Shown piece by piece: positions 31,115 through 42,895 of a stretch of 64,000 nt of DNA. The DNA is from Conchocele bisecta. Its lineage: Eukaryota; Mollusca; Bivalvia; Lucinida; Thyasiridae. The notes beneath the pieces are model-generated. The model searched no databases. It worked only from the letters and a program-made list of their open reading frames with translations, and had not been told where the DNA came from. The position numbers and the translations under genes were made by a program. Location: positions 75,340,013 through 75,404,012 of the forward strand of contig CM055265.1 of the NCBI GenBank assembly GCA_029237695.1. The letters are read 5' to 3'. How positions within the stretch are numbered: the first letter of the stretch is position 1; every line of letters starts with the position of its first letter.

Positions 31115-33029
31115 CAAGAGGCCCAAATGGGCCTGTATCGCTCACCTAAAAGCCTCCATAGTGGTCATCTTGATTTCACAAAGACTCTTCACTTACAACT
31201 TCAAATGTTCCACAGAATTTGTTGGTACCTTCTGATCTAACATATATTGCGAATATGCATGTGATTTACTGCTATACCTTCGATTTGATATATAAAATGA
31301 CCATATTCGGTCAAAAACAAAATTTGACCCCTATTTGACCCCTCGGGCCATGACCATTTTTGACCCAGAGGCCACCATATGAACAAATCTGAATCAGCGT
31401 TAACTATCGATCATTCATACAAAGTTTCGTCGAAATCGGCCTGGAGGTTTGTGAGAAGAAGATTTTTTGACAATTTGACATACTTTTCAACGGCGGACAT
31501 CTTGGATTTGGTGATGACCTCCATTTTGACAAAAATGAACAGGCTTCACCAACAAACCATTTCAGTTAAGTTTGGTCAATATCGGCCAAGCAGTTCACAA
31601 GAAGAAGTCCTTTGAAATCTTTAGTAAAATAACAACCTTTTGACCTGTCGGTGGCCATCTTGGATGACGTAATCATCTGATTTTGGCAAAAACATGCTCC
31701 AGAGTGATCGTCTCGTCGATACCTTGGATTGGATATATTATATGACCATATTCGGTCAAAAATATAATTTGACCCCTAGTTGACCCCTCGGGCCATGCCC
31801 ATTGTTGACCCAGGTGCCACCATATGAACAAATCTGAAACAGCGTTAAATATCAATCATTCACACCAAGTTTCGTCGAAATCAGCCTGGAGGTTTGTGAG
31901 AAGAAGATTTTTTTGACAATTTGACCGCCTTTTCAACGGCGGACATCTTGGATTTGGTGATGACCTCCATTTTAACAAAAAATGGACAGGCTTCACCCAC
32001 ATACCATTACAGTTAAGTTTGACCAATATCGGCCAAGCAGTTCACAAGAAGAATACGTTTGAAATCTTTAGTAAAAGAACAACTTTTTTACCTATCGGTG
32101 GCCATCTTGGATGTCAAAATCATCTGATTTAGACAAAAAATGCTCCAGAGTGATCGACTAGTCGATAATTTCGATTTGATATATTATATGACCATATTCG
32201 GGCAAAAATATAATTTGACCCCTAGTTGACCCCTCGGGCCACGCCCATTTTTGACCCTGGGGCCACCATATGAACAAATCTGAAACAGCGTTAACTATCA
32301 ATCATTCACACAAGTTTCGTCGAAATAGGCCTGGAGGTTTGTGAGAAGAAGATTTTTGACAATTTCACCTACTTTTCAACGGCGGACATCTTGGATTTGG
32401 TGATGACCTCCATTTTAACAAAAATGGACAGGCTTCACCCACAGACCATTACAGTTAAGTTTGGCCAATATCGGCCAAGCAGTTCACAAGAAGAATACGT
32501 TTGAAATCTTTAGTAAAAGAACAACTTTTTTACCTTTCGGTGGCCATCTTGGATGACAAAATCATCTGATTTAGATAAAACATGCTCCAGAGTGATCGAC
32601 TAGTCGATACCTTCGATTTGATATATTATATGACCAAATTCGGTCAAAAATAAAATTTGACCCATATTTGACCCCTCGGGCCACGCCCATTTTTGACCCA
32701 GGGGCCACCATATGAACAAATCTGAATCAGCATTAACTATCGATCATTCATACAAAGTTTCGTTAAAATCGGCCTGGCGGTTCGTGAGAAGAAGATTTTT
32801 TAAGAATTTTACCTACTTTTCCACGACGGCCATCTTGGATTGTCGATGACCTTCATTTTAACAAATCTGAAATGGCATCACCCATATATCATCCCTGTAA
32901 AATTTGACCAACATCGGCTCAGCAGTTCGGAAGAAGAAGATGATTGCAAATGTTCACGGACGACGGACGACGGACACTTTGCCATAAGAATAGCTCACAT
33001 GAGCTTTGCTCAGGTGAGCTAAAAAAAAC
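31115..33029 (+). repeat. Tandem repeat of about 445 bases with bordered ends
   Basis: Starts CAAGAGGCCCAAATGGGCC with GCTCACCT, ends with CAGGTGAGCT and a run of A. Inside, about 3.7 units with anchors CCTCGGGCC at 31341, 31786, 32232 and 32674 (spacings 445, 446, 442). Each unit has GGCGGACATCTTGGATTTGG and GAAGAAGATTTTTTGACAAT. The complementary CACCT/AGGTG borders and A-rich end suggest a mobile unit that expanded internally. A 78-codon frame (31379-31615) is not conserved in the neighbouring units and is not a gene. Confidence 0.7.
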
Positions 33030-33355
33030 ACTACCATGGTAGTACAGGTATCAGGTAACGTTTTATGATAGAGAACTGGCAAAATGATACGAACGCGGAC
33101 GTTGCGTTATTACGTCGTTGCACTACCGTATTTCGGTAACTTCATGTGGCGACGTTCTAAAATGATGGAATACATTTGAGTAGCCGCGTCATTTGACGAG
33201 AAAACGATGACATGGCAATAAAAGGTATTATATATAGAAGCTATAAGAGCTGTTATCCCCAAACTCATATTCCTGTCTACACACGAGGGCTCTTCGCTGT
33301 GATACTCGGAACAATGAGCGGTGACTTTAGTGGAATCTGAAATGTTGCCGCAGAC
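33030..33355. other. Unassigned sequence
   Basis: No gene or repeat recognised; the minus-strand frame 33110-33409 overlaps the next element and has no signature. Confidence 0.35.
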
Positions 33356-33573
33356 AGTGACTGGATAAATTGGTGACCAGTGTAGCTCGTGATCAAATAT
33401 CACACTCATGTTGTAGCCTGATAATGATCCGTATTGATCGTTAGAAGCATATCGGGTGTTTCATTCACGGAATGGCGAACAGTGCAGATCCTGATCAGAC
33501 TGTGCGGATGCACAGTCTGATCTGGATCTACACTGGTCGCAAAGCCCATAAGCCCCATTTCTCCAGTCACCGC
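33356..33573. mobile_element. Family E element, copy 4
   Basis: GTGACTGGATAAATTGGTGACC at the left, CAGACTGTGCGGATGCACAG with GTCTGATCTGG inside, and CCCATTTCTCCAGTCACCG at the right. The central hairpin pairs CAGATCCTGATCAGACTGTG with its complement imperfectly. Confidence 0.7.
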
Positions 33574-33765
33574 GACATTTATGAGCTGTTATTAGAAACA
33601 AATACCAACTTTCTGTGACGATATCTGCAAGAGTGGACAAGCTAATTTTGTTAAAAGAAAAGTAAAATGATATTTCCATATATGTTCGACCTCACTAACT
33701 GACCTCGCATAAATGTTCCCCCAGTTTTATCAGATAGAGCAATGATGGCAGCGATTTTAGCATTA

Positions 33766-34298
33766 CTGTCCGTTCCACGTTTTGCTGCCGACGAACTTTT
33801 GACTATTAAACACATTAAATCTAAAAAATATTTAAAAATAAGTACTTTTTTATCAATAACAAAAAAGTCGCCCTCCCCAAAAAAAATTATTTGATGAAAT
33901 TCCATCAAATATTGATTTTATTGCGAAAAAAACAGATTTTCTTATGGGAATTTAACATGGGGAGTCAATTTCCAAAAAATTGAAAATTGACTCCGAAACC
34001 TGGCGATATAGCTTGAAAATGATGTAATTAAGAAAACAAAAGTTAGATTTTGAAAATCGGTCCACAAATAAAAAAAATATTTTTAAAAAATCTATTTTTG
34101 GCCCCCATGTTAAATTCCCATAGGAAAATATTTTTTTCGCAATAAAATCAATATTTAATGGAATTTCATAACATATTATTTTTTGGGGAGGGTGACTTTT
34201 TTGTTATTGATAAAAAAAGAACTTACTTTTAAATATGTTTTAGATTTAATGTGTTTAATAGCCAAAAGTTCGTCGGCAGCAAAACGTGGAACAGACAG
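33766..34298. mobile_element. Family Q inverted-repeat element, copy 1
   Basis: CTGTCCGTTCCACGTTTTGC at the left and GCAAAACGTGGAACAGACAG at the right; arms of about 195 bases including ACACATTAAATCTAAAA and the mirrored TTTAGATTTAATGTGT. The middle differs. No coding. A short version is at 58924. Confidence 0.75.
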
Positions 34299-34368
34299 TT
34301 GTTGCTCTGTGTAATGAAGGTTGACTATCTAATTAATGCAGTAGCGAAATTTTAGCATACCGTACGTT

Positions 34369-34690
34369 TTTATCCCGTCAACACGGTGCGCATGTGCCGT
34401 GTAACACGGTGCCGTGAAACATGTTTGATATCCTGTCAATACGACCTATTCACTGCGTATGCATATGTGCGGTTTTCATACTAGTCGATTCGCCGATTTT
34501 GAGGATGCGGCTGGGGTTAATTTGTTTTGCATTTTAAAGCTATGTGTAGGTGTTGAATGGATAAATAGAATAGGAGGTACGCGGCACGGAAACGGGATGG
34601 GCTCGGCAGAGCCTTGCCCATCCCGCTTCCTAAGCATTGCCAGATATTTTTCCCATTCGCGGCACTAACATCCTATTCTCTATATATATC
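34369..34690. mobile_element. Family M hairpin element, copy 2
   Basis: TATCCCGTCAACACGG, ACGGTGCCGTGAAACATG, then the hairpin from AATAGGAGGTACGCGGCACG to CGCGGCACTAACATCCTATT. Opposite orientation to copy 1. Confidence 0.7.
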
Positions 34691-34751
34691 TAAAAATGTG
34701 CGAAAACTGAGAATAACATAAAAACAGATGTTATCAAACAGGGACACGTCA

Positions 34752-36195
34752 GTAGCCTATTTCATCAACATTGCAAAGTATACTTTACTAGCAAAGTATA
34801 CTTTGAGGGAGTAATCATTTATTTTTCCTGAAATGCATTATTTATTATAGAACTAACAAATGCATATATTTCATGATTAAAATTATGCAGAATTATTATA
34901 CTGAATTTATTACATTATCACAGCCATTAAATGGCTGTGATAATGTAATAAATTCGTATAATAAAAATTAATAATTTAAAAAAAAATGAAAATTTCTCCC
35001 TCAAAGTATACTTTGCTACAAAGTATACTTTGCAATGTTGATGAAATCGGCTACAGTAGCCCATTTCATCAACATTGCAAAGTATACTTTACTAGCAAAG
35101 TATACTTTGAGGGAGTAATCATTTATTTTTCCTGAATGCATTATTTATTATAGAACTAACAAATGCATATATTTCATGATTAAAAGTATGCAGAATTATT
35201 ATACTGAATTTATTACATTATCACAGCCATTAAATGGCTGTGATAATGTAATAAATTCAGTATAATAAAAATTAATAAATTTAAAAAAAAAAATGAAAAT
35301 TTCTCCTCAAAGTATTACTTTGCTACTAAAGTATACTTTGCAATGTTGATTGAAATCGGCTACAGTAGCCCATTTCATCAACATTGCAAAGTATACTTTA
35401 TAGCAAAGTATACTTTGAGGGAGTAATCATTTATTTTTCCTGAAATGCATTATTTATTATAGAAACTAACAAATGCATATATTTCATGATTAAAATTATG
35501 CAGAAATATTATACTGAATTTATTACATTATCACAGCCATTAAATGGCTGTGATAATGTAATAAATTCAGTATAATAAAAATTAATAAATTTAAAAAAAA
35601 ATGAAAATTTCTCCCTCAAAGTATACTTTGCTACTAAAGTATACTTTGCAATGTTGATGAAATCGGCTACAGTAGTCTATTTCATAAACATTGCAAAGTA
35701 TACTTTAGTAGCAAAGTATACTTTGAGGGAGCAATCATTGATTTTTTCCGAAATGCATTATTTCATGCAGAACTAACGATTGTGTATATTTGATGATTAA
35801 AACTATGCAGAATTATTATACTGAATTTATTACATATCACAGCCATTAAATGGCTGTGATAATGTAATAAATTCAGTATATAATAATTAATAAATTTAAA
35901 AAAAAAATGAAAATTTCCTCCCTCAAAGTATACTTTGCTACTAAAGTATACTTTGCAATGTTGAATGAAATCGGCTACAGTTGAACTATTAAACAAATGC
36001 ATATATTTCATGATTAAAATTATGCAGAATTATTATACTGAATTTATTACATTATCACAGCCATTAAATGGCTGTGATAATGTAATAAATTCAGTATAAT
36101 AAAAATTAATAAATTTAAAAAAAAAATGAAAATTTCTCCCTCAAAGTATACTTTGCTACTAAAGTATACTTTGCAATGTTGATGAAATCGGCTAC
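34752..36195 (+). repeat. Head-to-tail array of family J palindromic elements (4.7 copies)
   Basis: Units at 34752-35054, 35056-35363, 35365-35670, 35672-35978 and a 5'-truncated one at 35981-36195. Each is a near-palindrome: GTAGCCTATTTCATCAACAT, two AAAGTATACTTT-type dyads, AATTTATTACATTATCACAGCC, centre ATTAAATGGCTG, then the mirror image to ATGAAATCGGCTAC. Junctions share AG between units. Solo copies of the same element (37769, 42247, 44848) show it moves singly as well. Confidence 0.85.
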
Positions 36196-36595
36196 TGAAC
36201 TATTATGTTGTCATTAGAGCATTGTGTACTCAGAACTAGATTGTATGTAATCGATGTAACAGGTGCTAATTTAACACTCTTTTTTTTAATTAATTATTAT
36301 TATTAAACTAGTGTTTAGAATTCAGCCTGATTATTTCGTAGGTGGCTATCATTTAACGACTTCGTACTTCGAACGATTGATAGTACCGATTTGCATCCGT
36401 AAATAATTATTGGAGATTTTTTAAGTGGCTGACGAACAGCACATAATCTAACCGTTCTGTGCAAATGCGCAGGTTGATCGGTGTCTATACGCTCGTTGAA
36501 AAGGCCATAAATACATTTTCTCCGCAAAAGGTCGGAAATATCGTACTCTTTCTGCACATGTGCAGGCCAATAACATCGGGTATATTTCTAATTTG
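36196..36595. other. Unassigned sequence
   Basis: TTA-rich stretch near 36285-36310; otherwise nothing recognised. Two minus-strand frames end in the next element and are not credible. Confidence 0.35.
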
Positions 36596-36831
36596 AGGCT
36601 GTGACTGGAGAAATGGGGCTCAAGGGTTTTGCGACCAGTGTGGATCCAGATCAGCCTGTGCATCCGCACAGTCGGATCAGGATCGACACTGTCCGCCATA
36701 TTCCATCAACGAAACACCCGCTATACTTCTAACAAGCGGTATATATCGATATAAGGCTACAGCAGTGCACTATTTGATCAGGTGCTACACTTTACACAAA
36801 TCCCATGAGCCCCATTTCTCCAGTCACAGCC
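36596..36831. mobile_element. Family E element, copy 5, complete
   Basis: GGCTGTGACTGGAGAAATGG to CATTTCTCCAGTCACAGCC. Internal blocks in order: GACCAGTGTGGATCC, AGCCTGTGCATCCGCAC, CACTGTCCGCCATATTCC, ATCAACGAAACACCCGC, CTTCTAACAAGCGG, TATTTGATCAGGTGCTACAC. Entirely non-coding. Confidence 0.75.
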
Positions 36832-37062
36832 ACAATTGAGGAAATTGTCAACAAAAAATATCCGCAAACTTTTGAGACACGTTGACAAGTAAAGTTTCCA
36901 TTTTCATTTCGCTAAAGTGACTCGATTCAATAAAAATGTCATAAAAATGACACATTTATTTCATATTGAAGCAAAACAGCAGTAACTAGAAAATAACCCA
37001 TATATGTGTTGAACTAGTTTTATAGACTCGGTTAACGAAACAAACACGGTCATCTAGTTTAA

Positions 37063-37335
37063 AGGGGCATATCAGTTGTTTTCTTTTGCAAAAAAACACT
37101 ATCAAAAATAAAAACGTGTTTCATCAAGGTACTGTGTAAAGCGGTTTAATTGAAGATATTTGACGATACTAGGACGGTTGAATTTCTTTTTTAAAAAAAT
37201 CAAGATTAACAAAAATATATATATAAACAAAACATGTGTTTTCATCATGGTCTTGTGTAAAGTGGTTTAATTGAACATATATGATGATACTAGGACAGCT
37301 GGGTTGTTTCAATTTTCACCGATATCGGTAGATAT
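37063..37335 (+). mobile_element. Solo arm of family X (TTAA) element, with internal duplication
   Basis: TTAA at 37059-37062 is followed by AGGGGCATATCAG, as at both ends of the element at 59792-63478. Within the arm a block of about 120 bases (AAACGTGTTTCATCAAGG, GTAAAGCGGTTTAATTGAAG, ACGATACTAGGAC) occurs twice. The opposite end is missing. Family N copy 2 lies directly downstream, as family N also lies within the left arm at 59898. Confidence 0.65.
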
Positions 37336-37360
37336 TTCACACATTCATTGCTCTTAATTC

Positions 37361-37613
37361 TGCCCTCCCAAGACAAACTGCAGTATCTGTTAAACTGCAG
37401 TGTCTGCACTATGAAGCTATGCTGACCCTGTGCAATCATCCCAAGTCAAACTGCAGTATCTGTTAAACTGCAGTATCTGCACTATGATGCTATGCTGACC
37501 CTGTGCAATCATCCCCAGGTATCCCCACCTGGGGATGATTGCACATGGTCAGCATAGCATCATAGTGCAGATACTGCAGTTTAATAAATACTGCAGTTTG
37601 ACTTGGGAGGGCA
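37361..37613. mobile_element. Family N element, copy 2
   Basis: CTGCCCTCCCAAGACAAAC to TTTGACTTGGGAGGGCAG. Two left-hand units and one right-hand unit of the 73-base motif flank the centre ATCCCCAGGTATCCCCACC. Confidence 0.75.
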
Positions 37614-37768
37614 GAATGGTCCTCTACCACACTGTGACAAACCCCACTATCGTCCCACCCCAGCTAAGCGCAGGGTCAATGTCACATACTTGGTGTGTTC
37701 GAAACTCGGGTAAGTGTCTTATAATGTCTGTTTCCTTGCATGGATCTACTTGATATTTCACACACTCT
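37614..37768. other. Unassigned sequence between elements
   Basis: A GTAAG donor-like string occurs in CGGGTAAGTG near 37709, with nothing to support an exon. Confidence 0.3.
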
Positions 37769-38062
37769 GTAGCCTATTTCACCAACATTGCAAAGTATAC
37801 TTATCTAGCAAAGTATACTTTGAGGGAGAAATTTTCAATTTTAGGATAAATTTATAAATTTTTATTATACTGAATTTATTACATTATCACAGCCATTTTG
37901 GCTGTGATAATGTAATAAATTCAGTATAATAATTCTGCATACTTTTAATCAGTTGTTAGTTCTGTATGACATAATGCATTTCAGGAAAAATAAATGATTA
38001 TACTCCCTCAAAGTATACTTTGCTAGAAAAGTATACTTTGCAATGCTGGTGAAATAGGCTAC
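37769..38062. mobile_element. Family J palindromic element, solo copy 1
   Basis: GTAGCCTATTTCACCAACAT to GCTGGTGAAATAGGCTAC, centre CACAGCCATTTTGGCTGTG. Four AAAGTATACTT dyads as in the array. Confidence 0.8.
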
Positions 38063-38354
38063 TGAAGGACTGCTATCATTCTGTGACAACAGATCCATAC
38101 TGCTCTGGCTTCTCTGGCCACATTTGTAGTTGTTTGTCGCATTTTGTTTTTAAAAATCCCGATATTCCGCTTTAATAAGGCGTAGACATATGGCTTGGTG
38201 CAAGAAACCAGACATTGCGTACGAATTTTCTTTCGATCCTGCTCCTATCGAAATAACCCCAGAAACTACATCAGCTATGAGGACGACGTCAACGATCGAA
38301 TATATTACATAAGAATCCAAATCCCGTATTACCTCCCTTATCTCAGCGCCGAAT
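38063..38354. other. Unassigned sequence
   Basis: A 70-codon plus-strand frame from 38195 (MVQETRHCVRIFFRS onward) is not recognised and runs into the next palindrome. Confidence 0.3.
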
Positions 38355-38510
38355 TTCATCGATATTCATTTCGAAAAAAATACAACATTTTCCGTAAACG
38401 ACGTTGAAAGTTGACACAAAATTCAGAGCGCATTGAATTCAGAGCGCATTGAGCTCTGAATTTTGTTTCAACTTCGACGTCATTTATGGAAAATATAAAT
38501 GATTTTCTAA
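38355..38510. mobile_element. Family L-like palindrome, copy 3
   Basis: ACATTTTCCGTAAACGACGT and ACGTCATTTATGGAAAATAT are inverted around CAGAGCGCATTGA repeats. Outer arms of family L are lost. Confidence 0.6.
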
Positions 38511-39240
38511 AGCAATATCTATTAAAACCGATTAAGCGACAATGCACTTTATCACATCAAAATTAGTACATGTATAAACAAATTTTAGATAAACAGTATA
38601 ATAGGATTGAAACCAAAGCTAACTACACTACAGCCAGCCCTAATCTTGCCAATATTTGTCAAGTTCTTTGTTTCAAAATACTTGACAATTGTGTTTGAAA
38701 TCAAGCAGCTTGATTGGCTGAGCCTGAGCTGTGCTACAGCTCATTCTCAGACAATCAAATTGTCTTGAATGCGAGTTGACGTTGCCAATATACTGTCATA
38801 TACGTTGATCAACTGGGCGAGATTACCGCATGCGGTTGTGTATGTAATATAGTTAGATAACTAATTATCTAACGTGAAGAGATCTTCAACGACGGAGATC
38901 AAATGTTAGAGATATTTATTTCCGGTTAGTAAATCTTGCAATGACGTGTATGTCCATGATCAGGGACACAAATAAATCTTTAAAACTGTTTTTCAAAGCG
39001 GTTCTAAATAGCAATCCAATCCCATTTGTAGTGTACTGGTTATAATATTATTGATGCAATGCTTGTAACTTATATACAAATAAAATATGTTACAGTTGAA
39101 ACCAAAGCCGCCCTAAATAGCAGGTGCGCGTCTCGTACCTTACGCACTGTATGGTATATACAACAAACAACTTAAGAATATAATATAATAAAGCATATTA
39201 TTATTTACATAGAGGATCTTACAAGACTGATGACTGTGAT
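38511..39240. other. Unassigned sequence
   Basis: No gene recognised. ATCAAGCAGCTTGATTGG and TTAGATAACTAATTATCTAA are short dyads. Similar CAAAGC text at 38616 and 39103 hints at a local duplication of about 35 bases (GAAACCAAAGC). Confidence 0.35.
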
Positions 39241-39310
39241 CAGGTCCGTACGCAGGATTTTCTATTGGGGGGTGCGTACGCACCCCCCCCCTCCCCCGCG
39301 TACGGGCCTG
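39241..39310. mobile_element. Family U miniature element, short copy
   Basis: CAGGTCCGTACGCAGGATTT to CGCGTACGGGCCTG with a palindromic GGGGTGCGTACGCACCCC centre. Related ends at 48745 and 59147. Confidence 0.65.
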
Positions 39311-39631
39311 GTGATGAGTGTACGGATGCCCATGTCGATCTGGAGCTACGTTTGTCATAAGCTCAATACGCCCCGATCTGTTTGAGAGGTTATTTATCAT
39401 TTAAAACATCACAAATAACTTTTTGTACTTTATTATATTTGCACTTTCGCTATTTCCATCCACAACTGTTGAAAGGAATTGTATACCACTGCAAAAAGAA
39501 TGCAGAATGTCATTGTATGGCTTAATGGCGTATAACAAACGTGGGTTTTCATGTTTGCGATCGCGGGAACGGCCGCATTTTAACGGCAGTGAGTCTAGGA
39601 TACGAACTGATGCTGATGAAACATAGGTTGC

Positions 39632-39869
39632 TGTGACTGGAGAAATGGAGCTTATGGGATTTATGACCAGTGTAGCTCCTGATCAAATAACGCACTCCTG
39701 TAGCCTGATAACGATCCATATTGCTTGGTAGAACTATAAGGGGGGGGGGGGTGTCATTGATGGAATGGCGGACAGTGCAGATCCTGTGCAGATTGTGCGA
39801 ATGCACATGCTGATCTGGATCTACACTGGTCACAAAGCCCATGAGTCCCATTTCTCCAGTCATAGCCAC
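39632..39869. mobile_element. Family E element, copy 6
   Basis: GCTGTGACTGGAGAAATGG to CATTTCTCCAGTCATAGCC. Order of inner blocks is inverted relative to copy 5 (the CTCCTGATCAAATAACGCAC block comes first). Contains a G-run at 39741-39750. A further fragment with CCCCATTTCTCCAGTCATT lies at 39903-39952. Confidence 0.7.
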
Positions 39870-39952
39870 AAATACGGAATATACCCGATGTTATTAGTGC
39901 CGCCTGTGTACACTGGTCGCAAAAACACAGAAGCCCCATTTCTCCAGTCATT

Positions 39953-40250
39953 ATTGTTTGCCCTAGTTTCTCGACTAATGAAAGCACATCATTTCGTCTC
40001 AATTAATAGCAAATTGCGACGCTTTCGCCAATTAATCATTAAATGTTGCAATACGTGCAAAGTTATATTTAAATGCAGATGTCCGGCCTTGTCAGTTGAC
40101 GTAATTTCCTGTGACGCAAACCATGTCACCGCGTGTACATAATTGAGTCGGTTTAAACCGCCAATCACGTAATAGTATCGTGATTTGAAAGCGTGTATGG
40201 GGTTCACGCGTAACAGGAGAATGCGATGGGGCGTGACAAACAATAAGTAA
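39953..40250. other. Unassigned sequence
   Basis: Overlapping frames on both strands without features. Nothing else noted. Confidence 0.3.
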
Positions 40251-40347
40251 GTTATAGTTCACATATTTAATTTCTCGCTCGCTTGCGCTCGCTTGCGCTC
40301 GCTACGAAATTAATTTATTATTAAAAATTAAATATGTGAATTATAAC
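40251..40347. repeat. Hairpin with CGCTCGCTTG repeat loop
   Basis: GTTATAGTTCACATATTTAA and TTAAATATGTGAATTATAAC pair, enclosing three copies of CGCTCGCTTG and GAAATTAA. Likely a very small palindromic element. Confidence 0.6.
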
Positions 40348-40822
40348 CTATACATATAACACTCACATTATTCTGGGTAATATTTGATTTTGATTGACAC
40401 TGTTAACTATCCGTTTGTATTAAAGAGCTGATATTCGTGAACTGGTCGGTTTTGATCACTTCTTTCTGCTCTATCGATAAGGGCATGCTTTGTTTTATCC
40501 CCAACGTCATTATTTTCAATACCGAAATTAATGGAACGCCCTGGTTAATAGTATATAGTAGGCCTATAGTATATGCCATATTCATATGTCAAGAATGGCG
40601 ACCAACGCAGACCTTGATCACACTGGGGCCGTGCGTGCTCTGTTCAATCGTTGTACGGTAAATTTTCTCAATGTTTCGTTCATTTGTTTGATACGCAACT
40701 TATCATGTATACATCCGGGGCATGTGGGTGGTGGGTATTTGTGCGGCGATGGTGAATGGAGGAGTGGGCAACATTCACACAAGATCAGTAAACCAGGTTT
40801 TTACATATACAAATAGCATAGT
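40348..40822. other. Unassigned sequence
   Basis: Frames of 60-95 codons overlap on both strands; none has a motif I trust. Confidence 0.3.
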
Positions 40823-41297
40823 AAAGGTACATGCCCACTCAGTAGAGACAAAATGTTCTTTAAAGGAATTAAATACGTGTATAATTGTGTCACTATTCCA
40901 TCAGTCTCTGAAATTACGAGTGACTGCTATACAGTTATACTCATTTAGTAATATTTATTTTACTGATAGTGACGCGCGGTGGTATCAGGCTATTTTCATA
41001 TGCAAATGAGGCATGCTATTATTTATTAAATTATTTATACTAATTAAATGAGTCACCTGAAAAAAATAGTATTTTCGACATATTATAAAGTATGATCAGT
41101 GCACATCAGAAAATAAATACAGAGAACAAATAATAATGTCCGTTAACATTTTAAGGAAACACGGTTATCGCTCCTGATATCAGTGTGGACAGTTATGTCC
41201 GACATAAAATGTATAATAATGTCAATCAAAAAAAATCTAAGATAATGGCTCTGATATAAAGAACACGTTGTGCCTACTAAGTGGGCATGCACCTTTA
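40823..41297. mobile_element. Family R miniature element, complete copy 1
   Basis: AAAGGTACATGCCCACTCAG to CTAAGTGGGCATGCACCTTT, 475 bases. Subterminal blocks GGAATTAAATACGTGTATAA and GACGCGCGGTGGTATCAGGC are shared with the other copies. Non-coding. Confidence 0.8.
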
Positions 41298-42073
41298 AAG
41301 GTCACATTACTAACTATCACTTATTTTCTTCAAAACGCGCTAAAAACAACAACGGCGACCTGTTCGTTTGTATTTTTCTTGATATTGAGATTTCTCATAT
41401 CGCACCTTATCTGACACCTATATACAGAGCCATGCAATGAATTGGTCATCGCTATCTCTCCTGTTGCTGCGACCTACTGGCGCCAGGTGGCGCTGTAAAA
41501 ATAACCGCTATGACGTAGAAGTAGAACAGCTTACCTGATTGGTGGATGAAGGTGTCTTATATAATATCGTTTGGAGTTACGGACATCATGTATTTGTTGT
41601 ATACTTTCTTCGTTTTTGTCGTTTAATATATACGGTAATCGTTATTTTTTCCTTCGCCTAGTTATACATGGATTATTTATACGTTGGATGCAATCATCGG
41701 CGACGACTATCTGTGCGGAAGTCGGTTGTAATTCACGGTCAAACAGACAGCAGAGCCAGAATCAGAAAAACATATGAAATTAAATGTTATATTTCTCATG
41801 TTCGCATGTAAGCTCCTCTATATATTTCGCCTACTTCTAGATGTGTTTATTATTCTCTTTAACGTTCCAGTGACACATTATACAGTAACCAGGGATATTA
41901 ATGTACGTCAGTTCAGACGGAGGGCAACCATATCGTTATTATCTATAATGTGTTCTCCATCAATTGGCAGCACTTTGACTGAAAATTGATATTTTTGTGT
42001 AACAGCATCCTCCAATTAATCGCGTGTATAATCTATCACAGAACCGCGGCGGATAATGTAACTAATCTAACTC
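41298..42073. other. Unassigned, repeat-poor sequence
   Basis: One of the longest stretches without a recurrent element. TTATATAATATC near 41548 looks like a TATA box, and two 70-codon frames follow (41571-41777, 41774-41989), but neither has recognisable features. A short secreted or lineage-specific gene cannot be excluded. Confidence 0.35.
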
Positions 42074-42139
42074 GAATTGTCTGGCTGTCACGCAGGGCGA
42101 CTTACTTGTAAGTCGCTCTGCGTGACAGCCAGACAATTC
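42074..42139. repeat. 32-base-pair hairpin
   Basis: GAATTGTCTGGCTGTCACGC and onward pairs with its complement over 32 bases with one mismatch and a 2-base loop. A degraded relative (GTCTGACTGTAACCCCGCG, TTACAGACAGAACATTC) occurs at 42598-42651, on the other side of family J solo copy 2. Confidence 0.75.
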
Positions 42140-42246
42140 AGGTTACATTACGTCAGGTACTACTGTGCCCCGTCCTGTTTGGACTATAGTTTTCTAGCTC
42201 TGTGCATAGAAGGTTTCTGAGCACGCGAACTGTGTATTATATGCCT

Positions 42247-42554
42247 GTAGCCTATTTCACCAACATTGCAACGTATACTTTTCTAGCAAAGTATACTTTG
42301 AGGGAGAACTTTTCAATTTCAGGATAAATTTATTAATTTTTATTCTACTGAAGTTATTACATTATCACAGCCAATTATTTGGCTGTGATAATGTAATACA
42401 TTCAGTATAATAATTCTGCATACTTTTAATCATCAAATATATGCAGTTGTTAGTTCTATATGAAATAATACATTTCAGGAAAAATAAATGATTACTCCCT
42501 CAAAGTATACTTTGCTAGAAAAGTATACTTTGCAATGTTGGTAAAATCGGCTAC
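42247..42554. mobile_element. Family J palindromic element, solo copy 2
   Basis: GTAGCCTATTTCACCAACAT to TTGGTAAAATCGGCTAC, centre CACAGCCAATTATTTGGCTG. Confidence 0.8.
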
Positions 42555-42809
42555 TGATCAGCGCGCCGCGATCTCAGGCTCCGCTGGTGTTTGTCTGACT
42601 CGAATAGTCTGACTGTAACCCCGCGTTACAGACAGAACATTCGGGTTAGTGCTGGTCGGAATTAATTTTGCCGGCAAAGGAACAAGCAACTAGACTGTAC
42701 ACATGTTAATAGCACTGTCTCCTGGTATTCAATACACGTTTTTCATGTTATGGATTGCAAATTACATTTATCAATTAATGCCATTTAATTAATGCCATAG
42801 TGCGAGATA

Positions 42810-42895
42810 AATGCGCCCCCGACCCAGGACCCGAACCCGGGACCTCTGGTTTACAGCACCATTACATCGCTCTACCAGCTGAGCCAACTGGGCAA
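42810..42895 (-). repeat. tRNA-like sequence, probably a SINE head
   Basis: Minus strand from 42893: GCCCAGTTGGCTCAGCTGG (A box), TAGAGCGATGTAATGG, then CCCGGGTTCGGGTCCTGGG (B-box-like with a T-arm). The T-arm and D-arm still pair, but the anticodon arm has extra bases and the acceptor ends do not pair cleanly. A SINE or tRNA relic is more likely than a working tRNA gene. Confidence 0.6.

Noticed and set aside
42810..42895. A functional tRNA gene (tyrosine-like GTA loop) on the minus strand
   Set aside because: The anticodon arm has extra bases and the acceptor ends do not pair; A and B boxes alone fit a SINE head.
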